Below are positions 27,276-35,651 of a stretch of DNA of 64,000 nt, in pieces. The stretch covers positions 62,001 to 126,000 of the forward strand of contig NZ_ABGR01000002.1 of assembly GCF_000171815.1 (NCBI RefSeq). Direction: 5' to 3'. The stretch is from Vibrio sp. AND4 (lineage in GTDB: Bacteria; Pseudomonadota; Gammaproteobacteria; Enterobacterales; Vibrionaceae). The position numbers and the translations under genes are program-made. Under the pieces are notes generated by a model. It was not told the origin of the DNA. It saw only the letters and a list, made by a program, of their open reading frames with translations, and searched no databases. Numbering within the stretch: position 1 is the first letter of the stretch; the number at the start of each line of letters is the position of its first letter.

Positions 27276-28010
27276 TCAAGACATTTGGTCGAGTTGATAT
27301 TGGTACTTTTCCTCTTGCGCTTTGTTACCAACCGCACGTTCTAGCTCAAGCATGAGGCGTAAAGATGTTTTTTTTATGCCATAAACTTGATTAAAGCGTA
27401 TCAATCGAACACGTGCGTCCGCGTAGTTACCACTGTCGATTTCGAGCTTGGCGAGTTGAAGGAGCGACTTAGGCCGATGAGGATCATGTTCTATAGCACG
27501 AGTGAAGTAGTACATCGCTTTGTCTTTATTGTTTGATTTTAGAGCGCAGAACCCAGCATTTTCGTAACTGGCAGAGATCAAATAGTAGTATGTCTGATTA
27601 ATTGCCTGATTAAACATCTCGTCTGCTCGCTTATATTCCCCCTGTTTACAGAGGAAGGCGCCATAATTGTTGAGTACATTACCGTTTTTTGAATGTTGCC
27701 TTAGAGAACGCCTATACATGTCTTCTGCTTTTGACTTTTCTCCGACAGTTTCGTAGTAGTGGGCCAATGAGAGCTGAGCTTGGAAAAAATTTGGCGCGTG
27801 GTTGAGGGCTTGCTGCAGATTGTCGTGAGCTCGTATCATGTCATCGTTTTCCAAGTAACCGAGACCTAGAGCGATTCTTGACTCTGCCATCGTAACAGGA
27901 TCGGTTTTGACCACAGGACGACTATTTTCTTCGCTAACGGTAACGCATCCCATTATGCTTATCTGACTCGCTAATACGGATGTAGTGAGTTTTCCGAACG
28001 TCATATTCAT
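27276..28010 (-). CDS. PilW/PilF-like TPR lipoprotein
   Basis: A 244-aa protein with an N-terminal signal ending near ISIMGC (lipobox-like) and then about five to six TPR repeats (ARIALGLGYLENDDMIRAHD, AQLSLAHYYETVGEKSKAED, GNVLNNYGAFLCKQGEYKRA, SASYENAGFCALKSNNKDKA). The order and sequence match PilW/PilF, the outer-membrane pilotin that assembles the type IV pilus secretin PilQ. The standard pilW gene sits beside rlmN and ispG; this copy is alone between a hypothetical lipoprotein and metA, so it is probably a divergent second copy. Its neighbours give no pilus context, though an orphan prepilin lies 21 kb away. Confidence 0.75.
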   Translation of the reverse strand: MNMTFGKLTTSVLASQISIMGCVTVSEENSRPVVKTDPVTMAESRIALGLGYLENDDMIRAHDNLQQALNHAPNFFQAQLSLAHYYETVGEKSKAEDMYRRSLRQHSKNGNVLNNYGAFLCKQGEYKRADEMFNQAINQTYYYLISASYENAGFCALKSNNKDKAMYYFTRAIEHDPHRPKSLLQLAKLEIDSGNYADARVRLIRFNQVYGIKKTSLRLMLELERAVGNKAQEEKYQYQLDQMS

Positions 28011-28151
28011 GCCCCAATCCCTGACTCACGAAACATGATATAAATTTTGGAAAAAAAAACTAACGAGGATAAAACGGGATGCGATCAGGTTGGCAAACTG
28101 ACATAAAAGGCCGCCAGTTGACGGCATAGTTCACACAGCAAAAGCAGAGAG

Positions 28152-29093
28152 TTAATCATCTTTTGTAAACGCTTCTTCACTAAAGTGATCCAAGTCATAC
28201 GGTGTCTGTTGATAAACGCAATAGTTTAGCCAGTTAGAGAACAATAGGTGCCCATGGCTTCGCCAGCTTGCGCATGGTGGGTTATCTGCATTGTTATTGG
28301 GGTAGTAGTTAATTGGAATCGCAGGTTCCATACCTTCCCCCAAGTCACGAATATATTCATTGTGCAATGTGAGTGAATCGTATTCTGGGTGACCAGTAAC
28401 GAAAACATTTCGTTTGTCTTTGGTTGTGGCGAGATAAGTCCCTGCGATGTCTGAAGTTGCAAGAATATCAAGGTCAGTGTGCTGTTCTAAAAATTCAGGC
28501 GAAAAGTCGGCGTAGCGCGAGTGAGGAGCCAAAAAGGAATCATCGAAGCCACGTAAAAGGGGATGATATTGGTGATGTATTTTGTGGTGATAAACCCCGG
28601 ATAGCTTCTCTTTACGTGTTTTCTTCGGCAAATTATAAAGCAACTTTAAGCCCGCTTGCGCCGCCCAGCATACGTAGAGTGTTGAGGTGACGTGTTCCTT
28701 TGCCCATTCCATAATGGTTTTCAAGTGATCCCAATAAATCACGTCTTCAAACTGAACTAAGCCCAATGGTGCACCTGTAATGATGAGACCATCGAAGTTT
28801 TTACCTTTCACAACCTCAAACTGACGATAAAACGTATCTAGGTGTTCCTTTGGCGTATTTTTACTCGGGCGGTTATCGATTCGTAACAGCTCCACATCAA
28901 CTTGAAGTGGACTGTTAGAAAGTAGACGAAGAAACTGAGTTTCTGTCTCTATCTTCTTTGGCATTAAATTGAGAATCAGCACTCGTAACGGACGAATTTC
29001 CTGGCTTGCCGCTCGACTCTCGTTCATTACAAAAATGTTTTCTGCTCTTAACACATCGCTAGCAGGTAACTGATCTGGAATTCTAATTGGCAC
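28152..29093 (-). CDS. metA: Homoserine O-succinyltransferase
   Basis: A 313-aa cytoplasmic enzyme that acylates homoserine as the first committed step of methionine synthesis. The catalytic Cys142 in YVCWAAQAG and the later His/Glu pair in VTGHPEYDS are present; E. coli MetA also uses Cys142. The start is a GTG giving [20 protein letters not shown], which aligns with E. coli MPIRVPDELPA and has GAGAAGG upstream; a longer ATG frame adds 14 residues not found in the family. Tandem MetJ boxes lie 29-44 bases upstream, so it is repressed by MetJ with S-adenosylmethionine. It is monocistronic. Confidence 0.95.
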   Translation of the reverse strand: MPIRIPDQLPASDVLRAENIFVMNESRAASQEIRPLRVLILNLMPKKIETETQFLRLLSNSPLQVDVELLRIDNRPSKNTPKEHLDTFYRQFEVVKGKNFDGLIITGAPLGLVQFEDVIYWDHLKTIMEWAKEHVTSTLYVCWAAQAGLKLLYNLPKKTRKEKLSGVYHHKIHHQYHPLLRGFDDSFLAPHSRYADFSPEFLEQHTDLDILATSDIAGTYLATTKDKRNVFVTGHPEYDSLTLHNEYIRDLGEGMEPAIPINYYPNNNADNPPCASWRSHGHLLFSNWLNYCVYQQTPYDLDHFSEEAFTKDD

Positions 29094-29121
29094 GACCTTC
29101 TCTCCCTGAAATTTGCTTTTT

Positions 29122-29137
29122 AGACGTCTATACATCT
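29122..29137 (-). promoter_or_regulatory. Tandem MetJ (met) boxes
   Basis: Two adjacent 8-mers precede metA: AGACGTCT (29122-29129), identical to the met-box consensus, and a weaker one, ATACATCT (29130-29137). MetJ dimers bind such tandem boxes cooperatively. Confidence 0.82.
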
Positions 29138-29714
29138 AAAGTTAACGTAATTGCTTATGGATGTCGATACGAAATGTGGCTTGGGGCAGGATTTCTTTTT
29201 GGGTGGTGAAGGGTTTTTTAGTTTCTTAAGATCAATAGAATTGGATAATACATTTTTTATGTGGGTATAAATGTATTTAAAACCTTAAATAATTTAAGTA
29301 TATAAAGGTGGTTTGTTTAACATGCGGTATTGTAAAATAATGTTGTAAACTTTCTTTAGTTTTATCTGGTGATATATTTTAAGAAAGTTATTTAATTAAA
29401 TTAAATAACGATACTCTATTGAAGTTAAAAGCATTATAAATTAGAATTTAAAATGTTGTGCAACGGTATTGGTTTTGTCACAAATTGGTTGCAGGTAGTG
29501 AGTCTTTGTTTTTGTGGTTAAAACGTCGTTCTTTCTATCTGTGTAGCGCCATGTATGGAGGTGTCATGCTAACATTACAGTGTCTTACGCTATTATATTT
29601 TTCTTTTGGATTAATATGCAGTAGATTTCAACAGGTTCAGTAAAGCTTCATTTGATGAAAGTAGCCATGAACTATTATAAATTAATATTGGTTTAAATTT
29701 ACTTATAATTAATG

Positions 29715-29881
29715 CCGTATGCATCATTCATTAACTCGTCAGTTCGTTAGTGGTAAGGTCTATTAAAGATGGTAGCAAGGATATTAAAAAATAATATATC
29801 CAATAATCCTTGCTGATGCAGTTAATATCATCTTGTTAATGTGGACCTAAAAAAGCCCAGCAGAATGCTGGGCTTTTTTTA
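29715..29881 (+). ncRNA. Candidate small RNA with a terminal hairpin
   Basis: A TATAAT at 29704-29709 could be a -10 element, though no clear -35 is visible. Downstream, AGCAAGGAT (29774-29782) pairs perfectly with ATCCTTGCT (29806-29814), and a strong intrinsic terminator follows: AGCCCAGCA (29854-29862), loop GAA, TGCTGGGCT (29866-29874), then T8. No open frame of note precedes the terminator, so it would end a non-coding transcript of about 165 nt. No known sRNA family was recognised. The rest of the 29138-30220 gap is very AT-rich and shows no gene. Confidence 0.45.
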
Positions 29882-30220
29882 TTTAAACACACACTAGTTA
29901 TATTACTCTTTAAGTGCTCTCAGGTCAGGCAATCCTTACTGATATATATTCAACGAATTTCCTCATCTAAACTTACGAAGTCCTGGTTTGATGCTTATCC
30001 TCTTGAACAGGGCGCTTCAATCGATACGTCAATCAGAGTCGAGAATTTTGCATAGGTTGACTTCTGGGCAAGATTATTACGATGGTGTAAATGTGATTTG
30101 CGTCAGTTTTTATGGCACGCTAGTGGATTCTAATTATAATCCTGCATTCAGAAATTCGATATGTCATCGAATTCAGGTTAACTGAGCGTTGATTGCCTTA
30201 TGTTCAAAATGCTTGTTTCT

Positions 30221-30553
30221 ATGCCTCCACTGGTTGCATTGTCTATTGCGATTGTTTGTGAGGTGATTGCAACTTCCTCTATCCCTAAGACAGAACAGTT
30301 TACCAGGATGATGCCAAGTACTGTGGTTATCGTTGGGTATGGTATTGCTTTCTTCCTGCTGTCTGTAACAGTAAAAAGCATGCCAGTTGGTATTGTGTAT
30401 GCAATTTGGAGCGGTGCGGGAATTGTGCTTGTCGCTGCTGTTGGTTACTTTCTATATGGGCAGAAGCTTGACCTTGCTGCACTGGTTGGCATTGGTTTCA
30501 TCCTTACTGGTGTTATGATTGTGAACTTGCTATCCAAGACGATCGGTCACTAG
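30221..30553 (+). CDS. SMR-family multidrug efflux protein (EmrE/QacE-like)
   Basis: A 110-aa inner-membrane protein with four transmembrane helices, the length of EmrE. Choosing the ATG at 30221 puts the essential proton/drug-binding glutamate at position 14 (ALSIAIVCEVIATS), exactly as in EmrE, which supports this start over ATGs seven residues and four residues earlier. The signature PVGIVYAIWSGAGIV in helix 3 is the family hallmark. It should export quaternary ammonium compounds or other cations, as an antiparallel dimer driven by protons. It is followed by a terminator and appears monocistronic. Confidence 0.88.
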   Translation: MPPLVALSIAIVCEVIATSSIPKTEQFTRMMPSTVVIVGYGIAFFLLSVTVKSMPVGIVYAIWSGAGIVLVAAVGYFLYGQKLDLAALVGIGFILTGVMIVNLLSKTIGH

Positions 30554-30572
30554 TCAAAATACTGCAAATAAT

Positions 30573-30599
30573 AAAGCCGCGATTGATTAGCGGCTTTTT
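30573..30599 (+). terminator. Terminator after the SMR gene
   Basis: AAAGCCGC (30573-30580) pairs with GCGGCTTT (30590-30597), followed by TT. Confidence 0.82.
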
Positions 30600-30693
30600 A
30601 CTGTCGAAAAAGTGTTCGTGTTCATTCGCCATCGTCGCAGTTTCCGTTCATCAGAAAGATAGAAAATCATTTACGATGATCGTAAAGCTTATT

Positions 30694-31323
30694 TCAAAAG
30701 TGGGTGTTGGCTAACCCCAGGCCAAAGAAGATAAACAAGCTGCCACTGATGTAATTTAACCATTTACTGGTTTTCGAAGAAGTCAGTAAAGTTTTTACTT
30801 TAGTGGCAAAGAAAATGACAAACAAAAACCATATTGCGACAATACTCGCTTGAAGCGCACCCAACATCATGCTTTGCTCAAGAATGTGTTCTGGCTGCAC
30901 AAATTGAGGAAAAATGGATAAGTAGAACAAGACGATTTTCGGGTTAAGGAGGTTGGTTAATAATCCTCTTACAAAGGCTTGTTTGAGAGTTTGTACCTCA
31001 ATTTTACGGTTGAGTTGTAGCTTCTTATTTTCAAGTTTAAACCCACTTTTGAGGTTATTGATGCCCAGCCAAATCAAGTAGCCAACACCTGCCCATTTGA
31101 GTGCATTGAACGCTAATGCTGATTGAGAAAGCAACAAACTTAATCCTTTTGCAGATACAAAAGCGTGGATTAAAAAACCAAGCGCGACACCGAAAATATT
31201 CGCAATGGCAAAGCGGCGGTTTTGCGTGAGTGCGGTAAACAAAATGAGTAATGCATTGGGGCCAGGGATAATGGCTAAAAAGAAGACGATTCCACTGAAA
31301 GCCAGCAAGGTGTCGAGATTCAT
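30694..31323 (-). CDS. LysE/RhtB-family exporter
   Basis: A 209-aa inner-membrane protein with about six hydrophobic helices. The N-terminal motif FLAIIPGPNALLIL is the family signature (PGPN), followed by the conserved glycine-rich second helix (GVALGFLIHAF) and KAGYLIWLGI-like segment (WAGVGYLIWLGINNL). The block RGLLTNLLNPKIVLFYLSIFPQFV is also typical. Members export amino acids such as lysine, homoserine or threonine; the substrate of this copy is unknown. It is monocistronic, and the 400-base gap to the next gene (31324-31731) shows only AT-rich sequence. Confidence 0.87.
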   Translation of the reverse strand: MNLDTLLAFSGIVFFLAIIPGPNALLILFTALTQNRRFAIANIFGVALGFLIHAFVSAKGLSLLLSQSALAFNALKWAGVGYLIWLGINNLKSGFKLENKKLQLNRKIEVQTLKQAFVRGLLTNLLNPKIVLFYLSIFPQFVQPEHILEQSMMLGALQASIVAIWFLFVIFFATKVKTLLTSSKTSKWLNYISGSLFIFFGLGLANTHF

Positions 31324-31731
31324 GGGGGATCCAATTACGGCAAAAGATTGGTATTAGTGAGCAGGACTTTACACTTTTGAGGTAAGGAAAACAAACATTT
31401 GCTCAATGGATTGCTTGGCAAATAATCTATTGGGCTAATGTTTGTTTTTGATAGAAAATGCGATCGCCATGTTCCTCAATACCTCAACCCTTTCTGTTTT
31501 TTTTATACAAAATGGTTAGCATTTTGTTTCAATTCTACGAAGATCGCATCTTTTTTGTTTAACTTGGTCATATTTGCAGCGATATCAGAAAGTTCTTATT
31601 GTGCAACGTATTAAAGGGGCATAAGCTCAATACGCCTTATAGTTTTATAAGCACAGTCAATGATAGTTACCATGTGTATCTTATTATTGTTTTTAAGGAT
31701 TAATAAGACGATTTCGTCTGATGATATATTG

Positions 31732-32679
31732 ATGAATAAGAATACTATACTAAAATTCAAGGTTGAATTTTTGTCCCCTCGTTACTGGGCAACATTGAGC
31801 ATTATTAGCATTATGTTCCTCCTTAGCCTTCTCCCATTTCGTGTTCAACTTGCGCTAGGAAGCGGGATTGGTCGTATTGCGATGCGATTAATGAAAAAGC
31901 GACAAGTCACGATCAAGCGCAATTTAGAGCTGTGCTTTCCTGGCTTAAGCCAACACGAACGCGAAGCGATTTTAAAAGATAATATTGATAACGTAGGTAT
32001 CGCTCTGTTTGAGACAGCTATGGCTTGGTTTTGGTCAGACAGACGTGTACTCAAGCACGTGAAGATTGAAGGAATGGAGCACATTGAAGCGTTAGAAAAA
32101 CAAGGTAAAGGCGTTTTAATGTTAGCGGTCCATTCTATGAATTTGGAGCTGGGCGCTCGTGCATTTGGCATCAAAAAGTCGGGTTCTGGTGTTTATCGGC
32201 CGAACAGCAATCCATGTTTTGATTACTTTCAATACAAAGGACGTTCTCGTTCAAATCGTACTTTGATCGATCGTAAGAACGTAAAGGGTATGCTACGAGC
32301 ACTCAAGTCAGGGAACAGAGTTTGGTATGCGCCAGATCATGATTATGGCACACGACGTTCCACGTTTGCGCCGCTGTTTGCTGTAAAGCGTGCCTGTACA
32401 ACGACAGGGACAAGTTTGTTAGTAGATGCGACAGACTGTGTGATTGTGCCATTTACCATGGTTCGTGGGAGCAATGGGCAATACACCTTAACCATCAGTG
32501 CTCCTGTAGAGGGATTCCCGAAAAATGATCCTGAAAAAGCGGCCTTGTTCGTGAACAAGATTGTAGAGCAATCGATCATGGCCAGCCCGAGCCAGTACAT
32601 GTGGCTGCATCGCCGTTTTAAAACACGACCGGATGGTGAACGCTGTTTGTACAAGCCGCGGCTTGAGCCGGCAATGTAA
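31732..32679 (+). CDS. lpxL: Lipid A late acyltransferase (LpxL-type)
   Basis: A 315-aa membrane-anchored acyltransferase. An N-terminal hydrophobic helix (ATLSIISIMFLLSLLPF) is followed by the LpxL/LpxM catalytic motif HSMNLELGARAF (HX4E: His and Glu five apart), matching LpxL (HFMSLELG in E. coli) rather than LpxM. The block APDHDYGTRRSTFAPLFAV is the conserved glycine/proline-rich acceptor region. It transfers a secondary acyl chain to Kdo2-lipid IVA at the inner face of the inner membrane. The ATG at 31732 gives the family length (306 in E. coli); 24 further in-frame codons upstream look non-family. Several vibrios carry more than one paralogue. Confidence 0.86.
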   Translation: MNKNTILKFKVEFLSPRYWATLSIISIMFLLSLLPFRVQLALGSGIGRIAMRLMKKRQVTIKRNLELCFPGLSQHEREAILKDNIDNVGIALFETAMAWFWSDRRVLKHVKIEGMEHIEALEKQGKGVLMLAVHSMNLELGARAFGIKKSGSGVYRPNSNPCFDYFQYKGRSRSNRTLIDRKNVKGMLRALKSGNRVWYAPDHDYGTRRSTFAPLFAVKRACTTTGTSLLVDATDCVIVPFTMVRGSNGQYTLTISAPVEGFPKNDPEKAALFVNKIVEQSIMASPSQYMWLHRRFKTRPDGERCLYKPRLEPAM

Positions 32680-32684
32680 ACACC

Positions 32685-32713
32685 AAGCCCAGACATTGTT
32701 CTGGGCTTTATTT
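32685..32713 (+). terminator. Terminator after lpxL
   Basis: AAGCCCAGA (32685-32693) pairs with TCTGGGCTT (32700-32708), followed by TATTTT. Confidence 0.8.
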
Positions 32714-32855
32714 TGTCTGTTGATTCAATTCTAAATAGTTGTTTGTCAAAATCACGATGATTTATCTGGGATGAGCCATGCTATTGGTCGTGTTAGCTAG
32801 AGAATGGAAACAATCAAAATCAACAGCGGCGAAAGGTTGCATGAAATTACTCACT

Positions 32856-33281
32856 TTATTTTTTCACCAAATTTTCAGCCAACTTTCCAGTCGTGATTTG
32901 AAATGCGGCGAGTTCATCGTCCGACACGTTTAACGTCATTTTTTGAAATATTTCAGCGTCAACTACTTTGATCTTATCCAGTACTTTATTACCTTTATCT
33001 GTGGTCAATAAGCATTGGCTGCGCTTATCTTCAGGGTTTGGTCTTTTCTCGATAAATCCTTCTGCTATCAGCGTTTGTAGCAAGCGCGTTACTTGCGCTT
33101 TATCTCTGTTTAAGAAGTTCACCACATCCATTGCTGTGCAAGGTGATTGTTTACTTATAATTTTTATAACCCTCACATGCATAGGTGCAATAGGGAGCTC
33201 AAGTTGTTCAACTTGTTCGTGCAGTTGGCGCTTTAAAGCGTGCACGAGATGGAACAGATTATCCAGCGACTTTGGATTCAA
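32856..33281 (-). CDS. MarR-family transcriptional regulator
   Basis: A 141-aa winged-helix repressor. The recognition region CTAMDVVNFLNRDKAQVTRLLQTLIAEGFIEKRPNPEDKRSQCLLTTDKG contains the MarR wing motif (DKRSxxLxLT). I choose the TTG start (MNPKSLDNLF) because GGAG precedes it by about eight bases; a TTG 14 codons earlier has no ribosome site. A perfect inverted repeat lies 51 bases upstream in the gap to a divergent DUF3861 gene, suggesting autorepression and control of the neighbour. The ligand is unknown. Confidence 0.85.
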   Translation of the reverse strand: MNPKSLDNLFHLVHALKRQLHEQVEQLELPIAPMHVRVIKIISKQSPCTAMDVVNFLNRDKAQVTRLLQTLIAEGFIEKRPNPEDKRSQCLLTTDKGNKVLDKIKVVDAEIFQKMTLNVSDDELAAFQITTGKLAENLVKK

Positions 33282-33331
33282 AATGTAACACTCCAAATCA
33301 AGGTTGTTGACTTTGTCAATCAAATAGATAT

Positions 33332-33348
33332 AGTTGACATTATCAACT
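33332..33348. promoter_or_regulatory. Probable MarR-type operator
   Basis: AGTTGA (33332-33337) and TCAACT (33343-33348) form a perfect inverted repeat with a 5-base spacer, centred between the divergent marR-like and DUF3861 genes. The arm length and spacing suit a MarR dimer. Confidence 0.6.
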
Positions 33349-33431
33349 TAATTGAAAGCGACTGCAAGCTGAATAATTAATCATATAAATCTTGATAGTT
33401 ACACGAAAGAGTAAGTGCTTTCTGAAGGCGA

Positions 33432-33755
33432 ATGAATATTGCTTGGATATACGAGATGAGAGACGAAAACAGTTACCGCATTACCATTGAAGAAGTGAAT
33501 GTCGAAGAAGGCATTGCAACAAGAACCTTAAGTTTTGAAGTTCAAGATCGTGAAGATATGTTGGACATCGTCGAGAACATTAAACAGGGCAGTGGTTTAA
33601 AGCCAGCAGAAGCTACTCGCGTAGGTGTCGCACTGCGTTTGCTCGGCCCAGTTATGATGAAAGAGCGTAAGCATCCGTTGTTTGCAGACTTTATGCCACA
33701 CTTCAAAAACTTCATGCAAAACATGAAAATGACTGTGAAACGTAACCAAGTTTAA
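33432..33755 (+). CDS. DUF3861-like small protein
   Basis: A 107-aa cytoplasmic protein. The segment SYRITIEEVNVEEG resembles the start of DUF3861 proteins, followed by an acidic stretch (FEVQDREDMLDIVENIKQG) and a basic C-terminus (MKMTVKRNQV). No function is known for the family. The start at 33432 has GAAGG close upstream; an internal ATG eight codons later is also possible with GGA at a better distance. It is divergent from a MarR regulator and shares the palindromic region with it, so it may be a MarR target. Confidence 0.7.
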   Translation: MNIAWIYEMRDENSYRITIEEVNVEEGIATRTLSFEVQDREDMLDIVENIKQGSGLKPAEATRVGVALRLLGPVMMKERKHPLFADFMPHFKNFMQNMKMTVKRNQV

Positions 33756-33813
33756 TTGCGGATCCTTATGTTCTTTTCAGGTGCTTTAACTTTTTTCAGA
33801 TTAGTACAATTAG

Positions 33814-33840
33814 AAAAGCTGGTATCAAACCAGCCTTTTC
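33814..33840 (+). terminator. Terminator after the DUF3861 gene
   Basis: AAAAGCTGG (33814-33822) pairs with CCAGCCTTTT (33830-33839), with T residues following. It is also positioned to end the convergent M32 peptidase gene. Confidence 0.75.
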
Positions 33841-33852
33841 TATTTAGCTAAT

Positions 33853-35331
33853 CTATTTACTTAAGTAGCGATTCTCTAAGTGTATTTTGAAATGTTTCGC
33901 ATTTAGAACTTCACCTGTCGCCTGTCTCACTAGTTCATCTGTCGTCAATAAGCTACCTTTGCTCCAAATGTTGTCAGATAGCCAAGCAAAGATAGGTGAT
34001 AGGTTTCCAGACTGAACGGCACTATCTACGTTAACAGTTTGCTTCATCGCTGCCATAAACTGAGCTGCGTACATTGCACCAAGTGTGTATGAAGGGAAAT
34101 ACCCGAAAGCGCCATCAGTCCAATGGATGTCCTGCATACAGCCATTCTTGAAGTTACCTTCAGTTGAAAGACCCAGATAAGCCTTCATCTTTTCGTTCCA
34201 CAGCTCTGGGACATCAGTATGTTTGATCACGCCATTCATGAGATCCCGCTCAATCTCGTAGCGTAGGATAACGTGAGCAGGGTAGGTCAGTTCGTCAGCA
34301 TCAACTCGAATGAAGCCTTTCTCTACGTGAGTGTAAATCTTCGACAAATTATCTTGTGCAAACTCTGGGCCTTCAAAATGGTTAGACGCTAGGCGCGCTA
34401 AGTGCTCTACAAACGCTTGGCTGCGGCCCAATTGCATCTCGAAGAACAGTGATTGAGACTCATGGATACCCATTGAACGAGCTTGGCCTGCCTTCAGACC
34501 AGCCAATGATTTCGGCAAACCTTGCTCGTAGCGAGCGTGACCTGTTTCATGCACTATACCCATCAAAGATTGCACGAATTCTTTTTCATCGTAGCGAGTG
34601 GTGATTCGAACATCTGTTGGAACACCGCCACAGAACGGGTGGACACTTTCATCAAGACGACCGTGTTCAAAGTCGAATTGAAGTAGCTTCATGACTTCTA
34701 GCCCCAACGCTTTTTGTTGCTCAGATGGGTAATGGCCGTTTGGCAGCAGAATATTATTGGATTTTTGCTTTTCAATGGCATCATCAATCATGGAAGGAAG
34801 CCACGTTTTTACGTCTGAAAATAGTGTGTCTAGAGAGGCTGATGTTGTGCCCGGCTCATAGAGGTCAAGCATTGCATCATATGGCGACGAGCCAGAGGCT
34901 TCCGAGCGAATTTGTGCTTCTTCCTGAGACAGTTTTACCACCTCAGACCAGTTTTTTTCGAAGCCAGCCCAGTCGTCATCGCCGCGTTGGGTGCGCCATG
35001 CGTGCTCACATTTAGAACCCGCCAGTGATTGCGCTTGCACTAACGATTCAGGGAGCAGATTCGCTTGCTGCCAATCGCGCTTCATTTCACGAAGCACAGC
35101 TTGATCTTGTATTGATAGTGACTGTTCCTCTGCTTGAGCAAACAAATCGCCAAGATGAGGTTGTGTTAAAAGAGAGTGGATATGAACCTCGAGTTCAGCC
35201 ATGGCATTTGCACGTGCTTCCGCACCGCCAGAAGGCATAACAGATGCCTGATCCCAGCTTACAACTGCAGATAAATGACCAAAATTGGAGACTTTTTTTG
35301 AATGTTCGACGAGTTTTTGAAATGCGCTCAT
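33853..35331 (-). CDS. Carboxypeptidase M32 (thermostable carboxypeptidase 1 type)
   Basis: A 492-aa cytoplasmic metallocarboxypeptidase of family M32 (about 500 aa). The zinc-binding motif HETGH (H261 and H265 in GIVHETGHARYEQG) and the later conserved GIHESQSLFFEMQLG block supply the active site. It removes residues from peptide C-termini with broad specificity except proline. The start MSAFQKLVEH fits homologues; 34 in-frame codons upstream were rejected. The region upstream (35332-35650) has two GC-rich hairpins (GCCCC/GGGGC at 35365-35378; GAACGTgACGTTC at 35383-35395) that may be leader structure, and a dispersed repeat. Confidence 0.9.
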   Translation of the reverse strand: MSAFQKLVEHSKKVSNFGHLSAVVSWDQASVMPSGGAEARANAMAELEVHIHSLLTQPHLGDLFAQAEEQSLSIQDQAVLREMKRDWQQANLLPESLVQAQSLAGSKCEHAWRTQRGDDDWAGFEKNWSEVVKLSQEEAQIRSEASGSSPYDAMLDLYEPGTTSASLDTLFSDVKTWLPSMIDDAIEKQKSNNILLPNGHYPSEQQKALGLEVMKLLQFDFEHGRLDESVHPFCGGVPTDVRITTRYDEKEFVQSLMGIVHETGHARYEQGLPKSLAGLKAGQARSMGIHESQSLFFEMQLGRSQAFVEHLARLASNHFEGPEFAQDNLSKIYTHVEKGFIRVDADELTYPAHVILRYEIERDLMNGVIKHTDVPELWNEKMKAYLGLSTEGNFKNGCMQDIHWTDGAFGYFPSYTLGAMYAAQFMAAMKQTVNVDSAVQSGNLSPIFAWLSDNIWSKGSLLTTDELVRQATGEVLNAKHFKIHLENRYLSK

Positions 35332-35518
35332 GTGACTACTCTTTGTTATGTTCTTTCCTGAAACGCCCCGAGCGGGGCCCTTGAACGTGACGTTCGAACC
35401 TCTCGACAATGATGCAAGGAAAAGCAGCATCATGGCAATATCGCTGTAGGTGTATTTCTAATTTACTATTTATTAACAAATAATGCAGGTCTATTGTTCA
35501 CAAATTCAGTTAGTTGTA

Positions 35519-35605
35519 TATACCCAAGTCACTTCGAGATGCTTGGTTCAGCGAGAATGACTTGGTTTGCAGACGTGGCGTCGATTTAAAGGTCCAGTGG
35601 GTATA
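35519..35605. repeat. Short palindromic dispersed element (ERIC-like)
   Basis: TATACCCA (35519-35526) and TGGGTATA (35598-35605) are terminal inverted repeats, with an inner pair AAGTCA (35526-35531) and TGACTT (35558-35563). The 87-bp imperfect palindrome resembles intergenic elements that vibrios carry in many copies. Only one copy lies in this window, so the repeat status is from family resemblance. Confidence 0.5.
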
Positions 35606-35651
35606 GCATCCAATAAAAGTTGCTTGCGCATTGAGTGGTTTGAAGGTATTG

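Noticed and set aside
29458..29643. A 61-codon plus-strand frame before the candidate sRNA.
   Set aside because: It has an irregular composition and no ribosome site, and it lies in very AT-rich DNA.
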